NCBI GenBank assembly: GCA_010672785.1
Contig: JAAHFX010000005.1
Location: forward strand, 221,634-285,633
Length of the DNA: 64,000 nucleotides
Source of the DNA: Sphaerospermopsis sp. SIO1G1
GTDB taxonomy: Bacteria; Cyanobacteriota; Cyanobacteriia; Cyanobacteriales; Nostocaceae
Direction: 5' to 3'
In this document: positions 56,929-64,000 of the stretch, in pieces
How positions within the stretch are numbered: the first letter of the stretch is position 1
Layout of the letters: each line of letters begins with the position of its first letter
Position numbers and translations under genes: made by a program
Notes under the pieces: generated by a model
The model's input: only the letters and a program-made list of their open reading frames with translations
The model's database searches: none
What the model was told of the DNA's origin: nothing

Positions 56929-58095
56929 TTATGGTTGACGTACACGGGCTTTAATACCTTGTTCCTTAAGTTCCTGCAACCTCTTTTTTGCTTCAGCTTC
57001 TGTTTCCAATGCTCCCAAGTAAATATATTTTTTTCCATTTGATAGATAGGCATCAGGAACGACTTTTTGGGCTGCTGCTAAGGCTTCTGTACCTTTATTG
57101 TCAACTATTAAATAATAGTACCCATCACTTGAAGGTTGAATGACAGTATTGGCAGATGTCGTAGCTTTTGGTGTTACTGAAGGGAGGGGAACTGGTTTGA
57201 TAGGAGTTCTTGGTGTTATATTGGCTACTGGTGGAGGAGTAACGGTTGTAGGAGTTGGAGTAGGTTTAGCTTTGGGCTTTAAACCAACCACATCGTTAGG
57301 ATCATTAACTTCAGGAAACTCACTAGCTGCTAAGTTAGGATATTTTTCGATGGGTGTAATTGCTGGTTCTGGAGTTGTGGAATTGTTGGAATCATCGCTT
57401 GTTGTTTCTCTATTATTCAGAAAACTCAAGTTAAATAATTTAATCTTGCTTATATCCCACTTTGGCATACTTTGAGGATTTAATACCACATAACCCAAAG
57501 TCAAACTTGCCAGTAACAATAGCAGCATTGAACCAATACCCAAGGGAGAGAGTAAGCTATCAGTCTGATTTTGAGAAGATTTTTTAGGTTTTGCTTGTTC
57601 TGTTTGCAGACTTCTTAATAGTGCTTCACTAGATTCTAAATAATCATCTGGGTGAGTAGAGGAGTTATGAGAAGAAGCAAGAGTTTGATCATTTTCCGTT
57701 TGTACCTTCATTGGTACGATACTACTGACAGAATTAATTACATCTGGTGAAGATAATGGTTCATTAGATGTAATACTTGTATCTTCAGCAACAGAACCAG
57801 GCAAGTTACTCAGTTCTTCTGGTAGCTGTGCTGCTAAAGAAGAATTTTCTGCCAAGTCTGGCTGATTTTGTAGGGATGGAAGGTCTATACTATCAACAGG
57901 TGGAGTCGAGTAAGAATTGAGTTTTTCTAAGTCACTTTGCTTAGGTAGACTAACTGCACTACGTATACGCCGATATCTAATTAATTCTTGATCTAAATGT
58001 ACTTCTAAATTGCTTAATGCAGTAGCCAGTTGTGGTTTTAGCCCAGATCCGGAAGAAGATTCAGTACCAGGATCAATAGTAGGATTTTGACTCAT
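56929..58095 (-). CDS. Membrane protein with C-terminal SPOR-like domain
   Basis: The 388-residue protein is a Ser/Pro-rich cytoplasmic region of about 180 residues with a single membrane helix near 184-206 (LGIGSMLLLLLASLTLGYVV). A Thr/Pro-rich linker follows (about 265-320), then a terminal domain of about 65 residues (DGYYYLIVDNKGTEALAAAQ, KRLQELKEQGIKARVRQP) resembling SPOR repeats, which bind denuded peptidoglycan. The tight junction with the PspA-like gene suggests one operon linking envelope sensing and membrane remodelling; this is inference. Confidence 0.78.
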   Translation of the reverse strand: MSQNPTIDPGTESSSGSGLKPQLATALSNLEVHLDQELIRYRRIRSAVSLPKQSDLEKLNSYSTPPVDSIDLPSLQNQPDLAENSSLAAQLPEELSNLPGSVAEDTSITSNEPLSSPDVINSVSSIVPMKVQTENDQTLASSHNSSTHPDDYLESSEALLRSLQTEQAKPKKSSQNQTDSLLSPLGIGSMLLLLLASLTLGYVVLNPQSMPKWDISKIKLFNLSFLNNRETTSDDSNNSTTPEPAITPIEKYPNLAASEFPEVNDPNDVVGLKPKAKPTPTPTTVTPPPVANITPRTPIKPVPLPSVTPKATTSANTVIQPSSDGYYYLIVDNKGTEALAAAQKVVPDAYLSNGKKYIYLGALETEAEAKKRLQELKEQGIKARVRQP

Positions 58096-58308
58096 TATTT
58101 TTTTGCCTTAAAAGCATTAATTGTGAGATTTTTGTTTGAGAGGTTTTGCTGGTAAAAAAGAGTAAGCAAGGTTTATCAGGGTAATCAGTTTAAAATCTTA
58201 CAATGCCCGTAAGTTTTCAGAAATTAGAAAAGAGGTTAAAAAGTAGTGAAGTTCGATTGGGGTTTTTAATGAGCTAATTTTTTCCACACCCTACACCCCG
58301 TCTTAACT

Positions 58309-58416
58309 TACAGGAGATTTAGTTGTTATGAGGTACAAATCATAATCATGAAACTCTTGTGGGGTGGGCCGAACAGCCTGCCAATAGCATACCTCATGAT
58401 ACCGGAAAGCACTGTA
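58309..58416. mobile_element. MITE-like repeat, family B (copy 5)
   Basis: TACAGGAGATTTAGTTG at the left and CCGGAAAGCACTGTA at the right. Inner ATGAGGTACAAATCATAATC and CATACCTCAT as in copy 3. The core reads GGGTGGGCCGAACAGCCTGC. Confidence 0.78.
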
Positions 58417-58469
58417 TCACCCAGTCATATCAAATCCGTTAGCATCGGAATGATATGTTTGCCTCGCGT

Positions 58470-58563
58470 AAGGGCAAACCCCCCGTGGTTACCCCATCCA
58501 TGATATGTATTCCCCACAAATATTGATATTAAACCAGGGGATATTCAAAATAATACCGATGCA
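58470..58563. repeat. Repeat E, copy 2
   Basis: AGGGCAAACCCCCCGTGGTT, ACCCCATCCATGATATGTAT, GATATTGATATTAAACCAGG. Closely matches 30329-30423. Confidence 0.7.
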
Positions 58564-58663
58564 CCCGGAAATGATATCAGGGAAAAGAGTTTTAGAGATT
58601 TTAATTTTATTACCTCCTATGAAAATTTCCCAATTTGAGAAAAATTTTACTTGATCATAAGAT

Positions 58664-59221
58664 ATGCCTTTGAAATCAGTTAATGATATTTTAGATATTC
58701 TGGCTATCGAAACCAAACCAGAATTACAACCTTTACTCAAGTTACTTAAATATTGGCCAGAGCTTGTAGGTACTAAAATTGCCCTGCACACCCGCCCTTT
58801 ATCCATCCAGCGTGGCATTTTGCGGGTAGCAACTTCCAGTGCAGCTTGGTCACAAAATCTCACTTTTCAACGCAGGTCTTTGTTGCTAAAGTTGAATAAA
58901 ATATTACCCCAACCTCTCGTAGATATTCATTTTTCTACTGCGGAATGGCGGCGATTACCATTATCAAAAGATCAACAGCAAACTTTATCACTACAAGAGC
59001 ATCCCAGCTACTTAGGTGAAGATATTCTTGAATCTTCCGTTCCCACTGATCGGGAAAATATCAATACATTTTTTACGATGTGGATCAAAAAGAAGCAAGA
59101 ACAGTCTCAACATTTATCTTCCTGTCCTCAATGCAAGTGTCCTACACCACCAGGAGAAATTCAATACTGGGGTGTTTGTTATTTGTGTAGGGCTAAATCT
59201 TTAGGTGCTTCCCAGAAATAA
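58664..59221 (+). CDS. DUF721/DciA-like protein with C-terminal Cys motif
   Basis: Protein of 185 residues. The N-terminal half (LLKYWPELVGTKIALHTRPL, GILRVATSSAAWSQNLTFQR, LLLKLNKIL) fits DUF721, the family of DciA, which loads or assists the DnaB replicative helicase in most bacteria lacking DnaC. The C-terminal part (CPQCKCPTPPGEIQYWGVCY then LCR) has two CxxC-like pairs suited to a zinc ribbon. That feature occurs in cyanobacterial homologues as far as I recall. ATG at 58664. Confidence 0.82.
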   Translation: MPLKSVNDILDILAIETKPELQPLLKLLKYWPELVGTKIALHTRPLSIQRGILRVATSSAAWSQNLTFQRRSLLLKLNKILPQPLVDIHFSTAEWRRLPLSKDQQQTLSLQEHPSYLGEDILESSVPTDRENINTFFTMWIKKKQEQSQHLSSCPQCKCPTPPGEIQYWGVCYLCRAKSLGASQK

Positions 59222-59772
59222 ATAGGGTTTGTAGCAAAAACTGAACAGTGAAAAGTGAAAACTGATCAGGACTTACGCAACGAAGATTTTTCATTGCGAC
59301 TGAAACGCAGTGTAGGGAAGCAATCCCAGGATTTTTGCGATTACGTCGCTGTCGCTCGTAATGACGCAGTGACGTGACTTTTGCGTAAGTCCTACTGATA
59401 ACTGATAACTGATAACTGATAATTAGGGTTTGCTGTCAAATATTCTGGCTCTTGATACTAAATTCTGACTACAAACCAACACATGAACTTCCGGTTTTAT
59501 ACATAACAAGGTTTAAATGTAAACTTCTGGTGAATCTAAAACATGACAATTAAGCTTGATCCCCAATGGGTTTGAGGTAATATCTGTATGTAGATACTCA
59601 GTAATCATTTACAAATATAACGGAATTATAAAGATATCATAAACTTTTTTTGAGATAAAAATAGCTAGAACCCTGACATGATATCAGTTTTTGGGGTTTT
59701 ATACCTATCCCTTCATACAAGCAAAATAAAGGTGTGATCAGTATTCATAAATTACACTCAAGATGAAACCTC
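59222..59772. other. Intergenic region with family C element and STRR
   Basis: About 550 bases. A family C element (59268-59393) is framed by family A-like ends (AGGGTTTGTAGC at 59224 and AGGGTTTGCTG near 59428). A run of ACTGATA heptamers follows, then AT-rich sequence leading to the small Cys-rich gene. Confidence 0.6.
59268..59393. mobile_element. Family C element (copy 8), 126 bases with perfect ends
   Basis: AGGACTTACGCAA and TTGCGTAAGTCCT are perfect terminal inverted repeats. The interior has CATTGCGACTGAAACGCAGT and GATTACGTCGCTGTCGCTCG. It is nearly identical to copies 6 and 7. Confidence 0.88.
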
Positions 59773-60087
59773 ATGAAAGCTATTAACTCACTGACATCCG
59801 CTTGTAAATACTGTCGTCATTACCAACCAGAAGGTCGTAGAGGTGGTTTGTGTCAACAACTAAATGCACCAGTAAAAGCTTGTTGGAAGGCTTGTCCTTT
59901 GGCGATCCCAGCTTTTGCACCTTCATGGGAATCTTTAGAAGATGTTTGGAGTTTGCCAGTAGTTCAACCAGCTGTATCTGCTACTGCTAATATCAATACC
60001 AACATGAAAAGTTTGACAACTGCTTCGATGGAAGAAAATGTTGACTCCTTATTATCAGCAAAAACAAACCAAGCAGTAATTGCATAA
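59773..60087 (+). CDS. Small Cys-rich conserved protein
   Basis: Protein of 104 residues, family not named by me. The N-terminal half has CKYCRHY, GGLCQQL and CWKACPLA, five to six cysteines in 40 residues arranged like a zinc- or Fe-S-binding site. The C-terminal half is low-complexity Ala/Thr/Asn. No signal peptide is visible. Short proteins with this Cys pattern occur across cyanobacteria. ATG at 59773 with long non-coding leader of about 550 bases. The regulation is unknown. Confidence 0.75.
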   Translation: MKAINSLTSACKYCRHYQPEGRRGGLCQQLNAPVKACWKACPLAIPAFAPSWESLEDVWSLPVVQPAVSATANINTNMKSLTTASMEENVDSLLSAKTNQAVIA

Positions 60088-60214
60088 CTATATTATTAAT
60101 ATAGTCGGATTTTTCATCATTCAAGCTCGTAAACATAAAATTTTTCTTTAAGATTTTGTCCTGTAATAAATGCAGAAGTCGCACCTGAGAAATCGGTGCG
60201 TGTGTGAGGATAAT

Positions 60215-61048
60215 TTAAGGTAACCAAGGAAACTCACGAAAATTCGGAGGACGTTTTTCCAGAAAAGCTTTTTTGCCCTCAGAACCTTCTTCTGTCATGT
60301 AATAAAGTAAAGTTGCGTTACCAGCTAGTTCTTGTAACCCAGCTTGGCCATCGCAGTCAGCGTTAAATGCTGCTTTTAAACAACGTATAGCAATAGGACT
60401 TTTTTCTAATACTTCTTGCGCCCATTTTATCCCTTCATTTTCTAATTCTTCAACGGGAACTACAGTATTAACTAATCCCATTTCTAAAGCTTGTTGAGCA
60501 TCATATTGACGACAGAGAAACCAAATTTCTCTTGCTTTTTTCTGTCCAACTATTCGGGCTAAATAACTAGCACCAAAACCACCATCAAAGCTTCCTACTT
60601 TTGGGCCAGTTTGCCCAAAAATAGCATTATCAGCAGCTATTGTCAGGTCACAAATTAAGTGTAAAACATGACCACCACCAATAGCATAACCAGCTACTAA
60701 AGCAATGACAACTTTAGGCATGGAGCGGATTAAACGTTGTAAGTCTAATACATTGAGACGTGGTACACCCTCATCATCAACATAACCAGCTTTCCCTCGT
60801 ACACTTTGATCACCCCCAGCACAAAAAGCATATTTCCCATCTGTGTGTGGGCCTGCTCCTGTAAATAAAACTACACCAATATTGATATCTTCACGGGCAT
60901 CACAAAAAGCTTCATAAAGTTCAAATACGGTTTTAGGGCGGAAAGCATTACGTTTATGGGGACGATTGATGGTTATTTTTGCGATACCATCGGTTTTCTC
61001 ATACAAAATATCTTCGTAGGTTTTAACAGTTTTCCAGTCAGTTAACAT
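60215..61048 (-). CDS. menB: 1,4-dihydroxy-2-naphthoyl-CoA synthase
   Basis: Crotonase-fold enzyme of phylloquinone (menaquinone-type) synthesis that closes the naphthoate ring from O-succinylbenzoyl-CoA. From ATG 61048 it has 277 residues. CoA-binding and oxyanion segments are [15 protein letters not shown] near 72, [20 protein letters not shown] near 115 and [20 protein letters not shown] near 146, all typical of MenB. Phylloquinone serves photosystem I. It is monocistronic here, divergent from the nuclease-like gene. Confidence 0.96.
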   Translation of the reverse strand: MLTDWKTVKTYEDILYEKTDGIAKITINRPHKRNAFRPKTVFELYEAFCDAREDINIGVVLFTGAGPHTDGKYAFCAGGDQSVRGKAGYVDDEGVPRLNVLDLQRLIRSMPKVVIALVAGYAIGGGHVLHLICDLTIAADNAIFGQTGPKVGSFDGGFGASYLARIVGQKKAREIWFLCRQYDAQQALEMGLVNTVVPVEELENEGIKWAQEVLEKSPIAIRCLKAAFNADCDGQAGLQELAGNATLLYYMTEEGSEGKKAFLEKRPPNFREFPWLP

Positions 61049-61169
61049 AATTATCAATGTGTCGTTTGAGAAATTTTACAACATAATGGTAGGGGCAATC
61101 CCCCAGTGGTTGCCCAACTTTAATGTTGCACTTCATAAACCTAAAATACGCTGTATCTTGGAGTTTGAA

Positions 61170-61769
61170 ATGTCTTATAGTGATTTTACTTTAGAAACTG
61201 TTAAAAAAAACCTACATCTAAATATTGCCACAAGAGATAATATTTTTGCTGAAGTAAAACCATTATCCGTCAGCGATTACTTACAGCAAACTTTAGATTA
61301 TAATGTTCCTTTTGCTTTAGCTAGTAACACAGAAAAATCTCGTTCTGAAATGATTATTGCCCCAATTTTATTAGAATTAACTAAAAATCAAAGTCAAGAA
61401 ATTAGTTTATTTTCTGGAGTAGAATTTAATATTGATTCTAGTCAAGGTTTAAGTGGGAATTGTGATTTTATTATTAGTCGTTCTCCTGAATTTTTATTGA
61501 TTAATGCACCTGTAATTATCATTGTTGAAGCTAAAAAAGAGAATATCAAAGGTGGTTTAGGACAATGTATTGCAGAAATGTATGCTGCTAAGTTATTTAA
61601 TGAACGAGAAGAAAATGAAATTAAGGAAATTTATGGTGTAGTTACTACTGGGGAAATTTGGAAGTTTTTAAAGTTATCAGATGCAAAATTACAGATTGAT
61701 TTAGCTGAGTATTTTTTAAATGATATTGCTAAGATTATGGGAATTTTGACCTCTGCTGTCAATAGTTAA
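61170..61769 (+). CDS. PD-(D/E)XK nuclease-like protein (paralogue 2)
   Basis: Protein of 199 residues from ATG 61170 (MSYSDFTLETVKKNLHLNIA). The frame is open from 61059, but the paralogue at 27602 begins at the equivalent Met. The core SGNCDFIISRSPEFLLINAP, IIIVEAKKENIKGGLGQCIA mirrors the D...ExK...Q centre of restriction-like folds. The two copies are clearly related over the entire length. It lies next to a truncated transposase-like nuclease gene. Function unknown. Confidence 0.72.
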   Translation: MSYSDFTLETVKKNLHLNIATRDNIFAEVKPLSVSDYLQQTLDYNVPFALASNTEKSRSEMIIAPILLELTKNQSQEISLFSGVEFNIDSSQGLSGNCDFIISRSPEFLLINAPVIIIVEAKKENIKGGLGQCIAEMYAAKLFNEREENEIKEIYGVVTTGEIWKFLKLSDAKLQIDLAEYFLNDIAKIMGILTSAVNS

Positions 61770-61806
61770 TTTTTGTATTTCTTTTAACTTTTGACTTTTG
61801 ACTTTA

Positions 61807-62070
61807 GTTCAAGAAATTATGAGGTGGGATATGGCGGTTTTACGAGAATCTCCTTGGTATGAAGAAATACTACAAGAGGGAGAAATCAGAGGAAAAGCTG
61901 AAGGAATTATATCGAGTATACGGACGAGTTTGGAGGCGAAGTTTGGCAATGAAGCTTTGGAGTTAATGCCTCAAATTTCTCAAGTTAATGATTTGGAACG
62001 GTTACAAAATATTTTGCGAACTGTGGTTTTAGCTAATAATTTTGAGGAGTTACGGCAATCTTTTTTATGA
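61807..62070 (+). pseudogene. C-terminal remnant of Rpn/PD-(D/E)XK transposase-like protein
   Basis: About 87 residues: VQEIMRWDMAVLRESPWYEE, GEIRGKAEGI and a leucine-rich end ELRQSFL. This is the tail normally found after the nuclease domain of Rpn-type proteins. Upstream only a TTTTGAC short repeat precedes, and no nuclease core is in frame. Internal ATG codons (61819) might still permit a short product. Homology is inferred by pattern only. Confidence 0.6.
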
Positions 62071-62079
62071 TTTTTTCTC

Positions 62080-62106
62080 ACGCAGAGGCGCAGAGGCGCA
62101 GAGAGT
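62080..62106. repeat. Short repeat of CGCAGAGG units
   Basis: CACGCAGAGGCGCAGAGGCG followed by CAGAGAG, an exact copy of the stretch at about 44801-44827. Related CGCAGAG runs lie near 10046, 10895, 23120 and 25072. Confidence 0.8.
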
Positions 62107-62168
62107 AAGAGTTTAATTTTGGCAATTCTTCAATTTCATATTTCGATTTAGTAATACCAAAAAAATAA

Positions 62169-62196
62169 TAAGCCCTCATAAATATGGGGGCTTTTT
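62169..62196 (-). terminator. Hairpin at the left edge of the CRISPR array
   Basis: AAGCCCTCAT and ATGGGGGCTT pair with one mismatch around AAAT. Read on the minus strand the stem is followed by TTATTATTTTTTT, the layout of a Rho-independent terminator. The stem ends two bases from repeat 1, so it would end a transcript crossing the array right to left. On the plus strand it is followed by TTTTTC and could also work for the gene upstream. Confidence 0.7.
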
Positions 62197-62197
62197 C

Positions 62198-62701
62198 GTT
62201 TCCAATTATTCCGATTTAACCCAATCGGTGGGGGATGCAAGAGACTACGAAAGGTCTCATTCTTTACAAGAGGTTGAATCATTTATTGTTTCCAATTATT
62301 CCGATTTAACCCAATCGGTAGGGATAGCAGGAAACTTCTACAATTGGGGACTAGGGTTTCCAATTATTCCGAATTAACCCAATCGGTGGGGATGGCGCGT
62401 GACATTATAGAAGGGCTGCTTAATGGAGCGTTTCCAATTATTCCGATTTAACCCAATCGGTGGGGTGCGCGTTCGTTCACTCAAAAGCCGAAATAGTGGC
62501 ACAAGTTTCCAATTATTCCGATTTAACCCAATCGGTGGGGATTCCCACAAATGAAAGCGGATTCAAAAGCAGCCATTGTGTTTCCAATTATTCCGATTTA
62601 ACCCAATCGGTGGGGGATCCGCTAGTTACTACACGAAATACAGTGGAAAACACTGCAAGTACTCTGTTTCCAATTATTCCGATTTAACCCAATCGGTGGG
62701 G
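62198..62701 (-). CRISPR. CRISPR array, 7 repeats and 6 spacers, no cas genes nearby
   Basis: 36-base repeats start at 62198, 62288, 62356, 62430, 62505, 62580 and 62666 (plus strand begins GTTTCCAATTATTCCGATTT, ends AACCCAATCGGTGGGG). The arms CCGATT/AATCGG form a 6-bp stem. Spacers measure 54, 32, 38, 39, 39 and 50 bases. Repeats 2 and 3 each carry one substitution, which suits the old, trailer end on the left. The minus-strand repeat ends ATTGGAAAC, similar to the common ATTGAAAC 3' handle, and a terminator lies at the left, so transcription is probably right to left. No cas1, cas2 or effector gene occurs in the window. Spacers 3 and 4 can be read as coding sequence, consistent with phage or plasmid origin. 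Confidence 0.96.
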
Positions 62702-62928
62702 AGGTCGTCTAGCAGCCCTTACCCAGTAAGAGTTTCAGACCACAATTCGACACACCTCTGAAAAAGATTATAAAACCATCTAAAAAATTCGTCAAACACA
62801 TAGCTCAAACCCTTAGACAGTAAGCATTCGACACACCTCAACGAAAGAATAGGGGTTTGGGGGATTTGCCGAGGTGTGTAGATTGTCATGATACAAAATC
62901 TTGTTTAAATGGCTTAAAAAATAGACCA
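62702..62928 (-). promoter_or_regulatory. Putative CRISPR leader with duplicated motif pair
   Basis: On the plus strand CCCTTACCCAGTAAG (62716-62730) with ATTCGACACACCTC (62745-62758) recurs as CCCTTAGACAGTAAG (62810-62824) with ATTCGACACACCTC (62826-62839). A reverse half site GAGGTGTGTA is at 62871-62880. The region is AT-rich between the motifs. It lies where a leader is expected if the array is transcribed on the minus strand. The role of the motifs is unknown. Confidence 0.6.
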
Positions 62929-63459
62929 TTAATTAAAAACAAGTTCTTGAAACTGCTTTTGCATCTCAGGATCTAAATTTTTGGACTCTTTGGTAAAATT
63001 TATAGTCCTAGTAGTTTTAGCAATCTCTAGAAGGGATTGGTCAATATTATAATGTTTGTATTTGGTTAACCAAGTCAGAATTTCAGAAAGATGCCAAACT
63101 GACTGTGATCCTACATAAACAGCTACAGGAAAAGTTGAATTACTTTTAGATAATAATTTTTGAATATTTTGTCTAGAACATCCTATAAGTTCTGCAACAT
63201 CAGTTATCCCAACAAGATCAGGTAAAGCTTCTGTAAGCTCTGCTTGTGGAATAGCTTTTCTGACATCTTTTATGGCACTGGACATAGCCTCATACGCTGA
63301 TGACGCTTGACGAATAAAATTAAGCCCTATAAAACCTCTTATACCAACACCTATAATTGCATCATCACATCCTGATTCGTAAAGAGAATTAATGTACATA
63401 TCAGGGTTTGCATCAGGATTAGGAAGCTTAAATTTGAGAGTGAATTCATATTCTTGCAT
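62929..63459 (-). CDS. HTH DNA-binding protein (AlpA/excisionase-like)
   Basis: Protein of 176 residues. The N-terminal half (EFTLKFKLPNPDANPDMYIN, then RKAIPQAELTEA) is a ferredoxin-like segment of unknown role. The middle holds a winged-helix-like motif, PDLVGITDVAELIGCSRQNI then QKLLSK (about 82-107), similar to AlpA/MerR-type excisionase domains. VWHLSEILTWL follows. It reads toward the putative CRISPR leader, ending at 62929. It may bind nearby DNA, perhaps the duplicated motifs; this is inference. ATG at 63459. Confidence 0.72.
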   Translation of the reverse strand: MQEYEFTLKFKLPNPDANPDMYINSLYESGCDDAIIGVGIRGFIGLNFIRQASSAYEAMSSAIKDVRKAIPQAELTEALPDLVGITDVAELIGCSRQNIQKLLSKSNSTFPVAVYVGSQSVWHLSEILTWLTKYKHYNIDQSLLEIAKTTRTINFTKESKNLDPEMQKQFQELVFN

Positions 63460-63740
63460 TTGGCTTTATCCTTCATTAGAAGTAGTTTGTTTGTTTCCTT
63501 TTGAATAAATAAATACATTTGTCAACTGACAACTCGCCTAACACTAAATCCGGTTGCCATATAAATTAAAAAATTTTTATTGGTGCAAGATGTCAGATTA
63601 GGAGATGGTGTGAAACATTTTTACCGATGCCCAATGCCCCATGCCCCATGCCCAATATATATCTTATGTGACTGCAAGAGTTAACTGAGTCAGATTAAAA
63701 TTATTCCGGCCAAAGATCCTTGTTTGCATCTCTACACTAA
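63460..63740. other. Intergenic region upstream of gap
   Basis: About 280 bases; a short tandem of GCCCCAT units at 63628-63655. It should contain divergent promoters for the HTH gene and gap; no specific boxes recognised. Confidence 0.5.
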
Positions 63741-63748
63741 GCAGGAGG
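63741..63748 (+). promoter_or_regulatory. Ribosome binding site of gap
   Basis: GCAGGAGG lies seven bases before TTG 63756, an ideal Shine-Dalgarno spacing, which supports the TTG start. Confidence 0.75.
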
Positions 63749-63755
63749 TTTGATT

Positions 63756-64000
63756 TTGGCAAAGTTAAAAGTTGGTATCAATGGTTTCGGACGAATTGGT
63801 AGACTGGTACTCAGAGCAGGTCTAAATAACCCTAATATTGAGTTTGTGGGTATTAATGACCTAGTTCCACCTGATAATCTCGCTTACTTGTTAAAGTATG
63901 ACTCTACACACGGTAGATTAAAAAGTCAGGTGGAAGCTAGGGAAGATGGGATGGTGATTGATGGTCATTTTATCCCTTGTGTGTCGGTGCGAAATCCAGC
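63756..64000 (+). CDS. gap: Glyceraldehyde-3-phosphate dehydrogenase, 5' part (Gap1/Gap3-like)
   Basis: The first 81 codons of a GAPDH; the gene runs off the window. It starts at TTG with [20 protein letters not shown], the NAD-binding Rossmann loop, followed by [20 protein letters not shown] and YDSTHGRLK. The acidic/neutral residue pattern after the fingerprint (VGINDLV) suggests the glycolytic Gap1/Gap3 type rather than the Calvin-cycle Gap2, which in cyanobacteria begins [16 protein letters not shown]. Exact paralogue not determined. Confidence 0.9.
   Translation, partial: MAKLKVGINGFGRIGRLVLRAGLNNPNIEFVGINDLVPPDNLAYLLKYDSTHGRLKSQVEAREDGMVIDGHFIPCVSVRNP

Larger units (their letters stand above)
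58096..58663. other. Divergent intergenic region with repeats B and E
   Basis: 568 bases between the SPOR gene (minus) and the DUF721 gene (plus). It holds a family B element and repeat E. Promoters for both sides must lie here, but no convincing boxes were seen. Confidence 0.6.

Noticed and set aside
58489..58863. 124-residue minus-strand ORF
   Set aside because: Antisense to the DUF721 gene and repeat E.
62460..62761. Two short plus-strand ORFs with a repeated SNYSDLTQSVG motif
   Set aside because: The motif is the translation of the CRISPR repeat, not a protein repeat.
62198..63459. Type V-K CRISPR-associated transposon (CAST)
   Set aside because: No cas12k, tnsB, tnsC or tniQ gene in the window, and the HTH gene is not the MerR-type regulator known from those systems.
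1..64000. tRNA, rRNA or riboswitch genes
   Set aside because: I looked for T-arm-like GGTTCGAATCC and common riboswitch cores on both strands and saw none; a tRNAscan-SE/Infernal search would be decisive.

Overview
This is an AT-rich chromosomal window from a filamentous cyanobacterium, most likely a bloom-forming Nostocales strain of the Dolichospermum/Anabaena/Aphanizomenon kind. The genes point there: an NblS-type sensor kinase next to purD, cyanobacterial menB, a Vipp1/PspA pair, PEP-CTERM proteins, an hps-type (hormogonium polysaccharide) pseudopilin locus and many HIP1 octamers (GCGATCGC). Intergenic space is large and crowded with short mobile repeats (MITE-like). I placed these in families A to G by eye, without alignment.

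Layout. 1-960: intergenic, with MITEs nested in one another. 964-4474 (minus): DUF502 protein, NusB and FtsY, a likely conserved cyanobacterial operon. 4731-4900: an IS200/IS605-derived mini-element. 4948-8272 (minus): a family 2 glycosyltransferase, an HpsJ-like membrane protein and a TIGR04282-type transferase. 8273-19461 (minus): eight proteins with pilin-like N termini, namely a PilX/PilV/FimT/PilW-like set, the giant HpsA, then HpsB-, HpsC- and HpsD-like pseudopilins. 20200-20886: PEP-CTERM protein flanked by inverted repeats. 21901-26441 (minus): complete carbohydrate ABC transporter. 26638-30296: YebC, a PD-(D/E)XK-like protein, a UbiH-like hydroxylase and an exported protein. 30821-33963: phnD-phnC-phnE with a MITE between phnC and phnE. 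34244-36320: retropepsin-like lipoprotein convergent with, and overlapping, trpD. 36392-36744: DUF4351-type pseudogene. 36784-44700 (minus): TPR-CHAT protease, two Uma2 nucleases, a metacaspase-like protein and an unknown protein. 45078-48611 (minus): nblS and purD. 48650-49290: pile-up of MITEs. 49587-54749 (minus): uvrC, PEP-CTERM protein, aminotransferase, thioredoxin. 55249-58095 (minus): SPOR membrane protein and two PspA/IM30 proteins. 58664-60087 (plus): DUF721/DciA-like protein and a small Cys-rich protein. 60215-62070: menB, a second PD-(D/E)XK-like protein and a nuclease remnant. 62198-62701: CRISPR array without cas genes, with an HTH gene beside it. 63756-64000: 5' part of gap.

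Functional themes. The pseudopilin/HpsA block with two glycosyltransferases and HpsJ probably makes and exports the polysaccharide used in gliding. The CHAT protein and metacaspase are two caspase-fold proteases within 7 kb. The best candidates for something undescribed are the CRISPR array, whose putative leader carries a duplicated two-motif module and whose spacers vary from 32 to 54 bases; the caspase-fold neighbourhood with its unknown 381-residue protein; and a 251-base mobile element with 32-base terminal inverted repeats. No tRNA or rRNA gene was recognised by eye.
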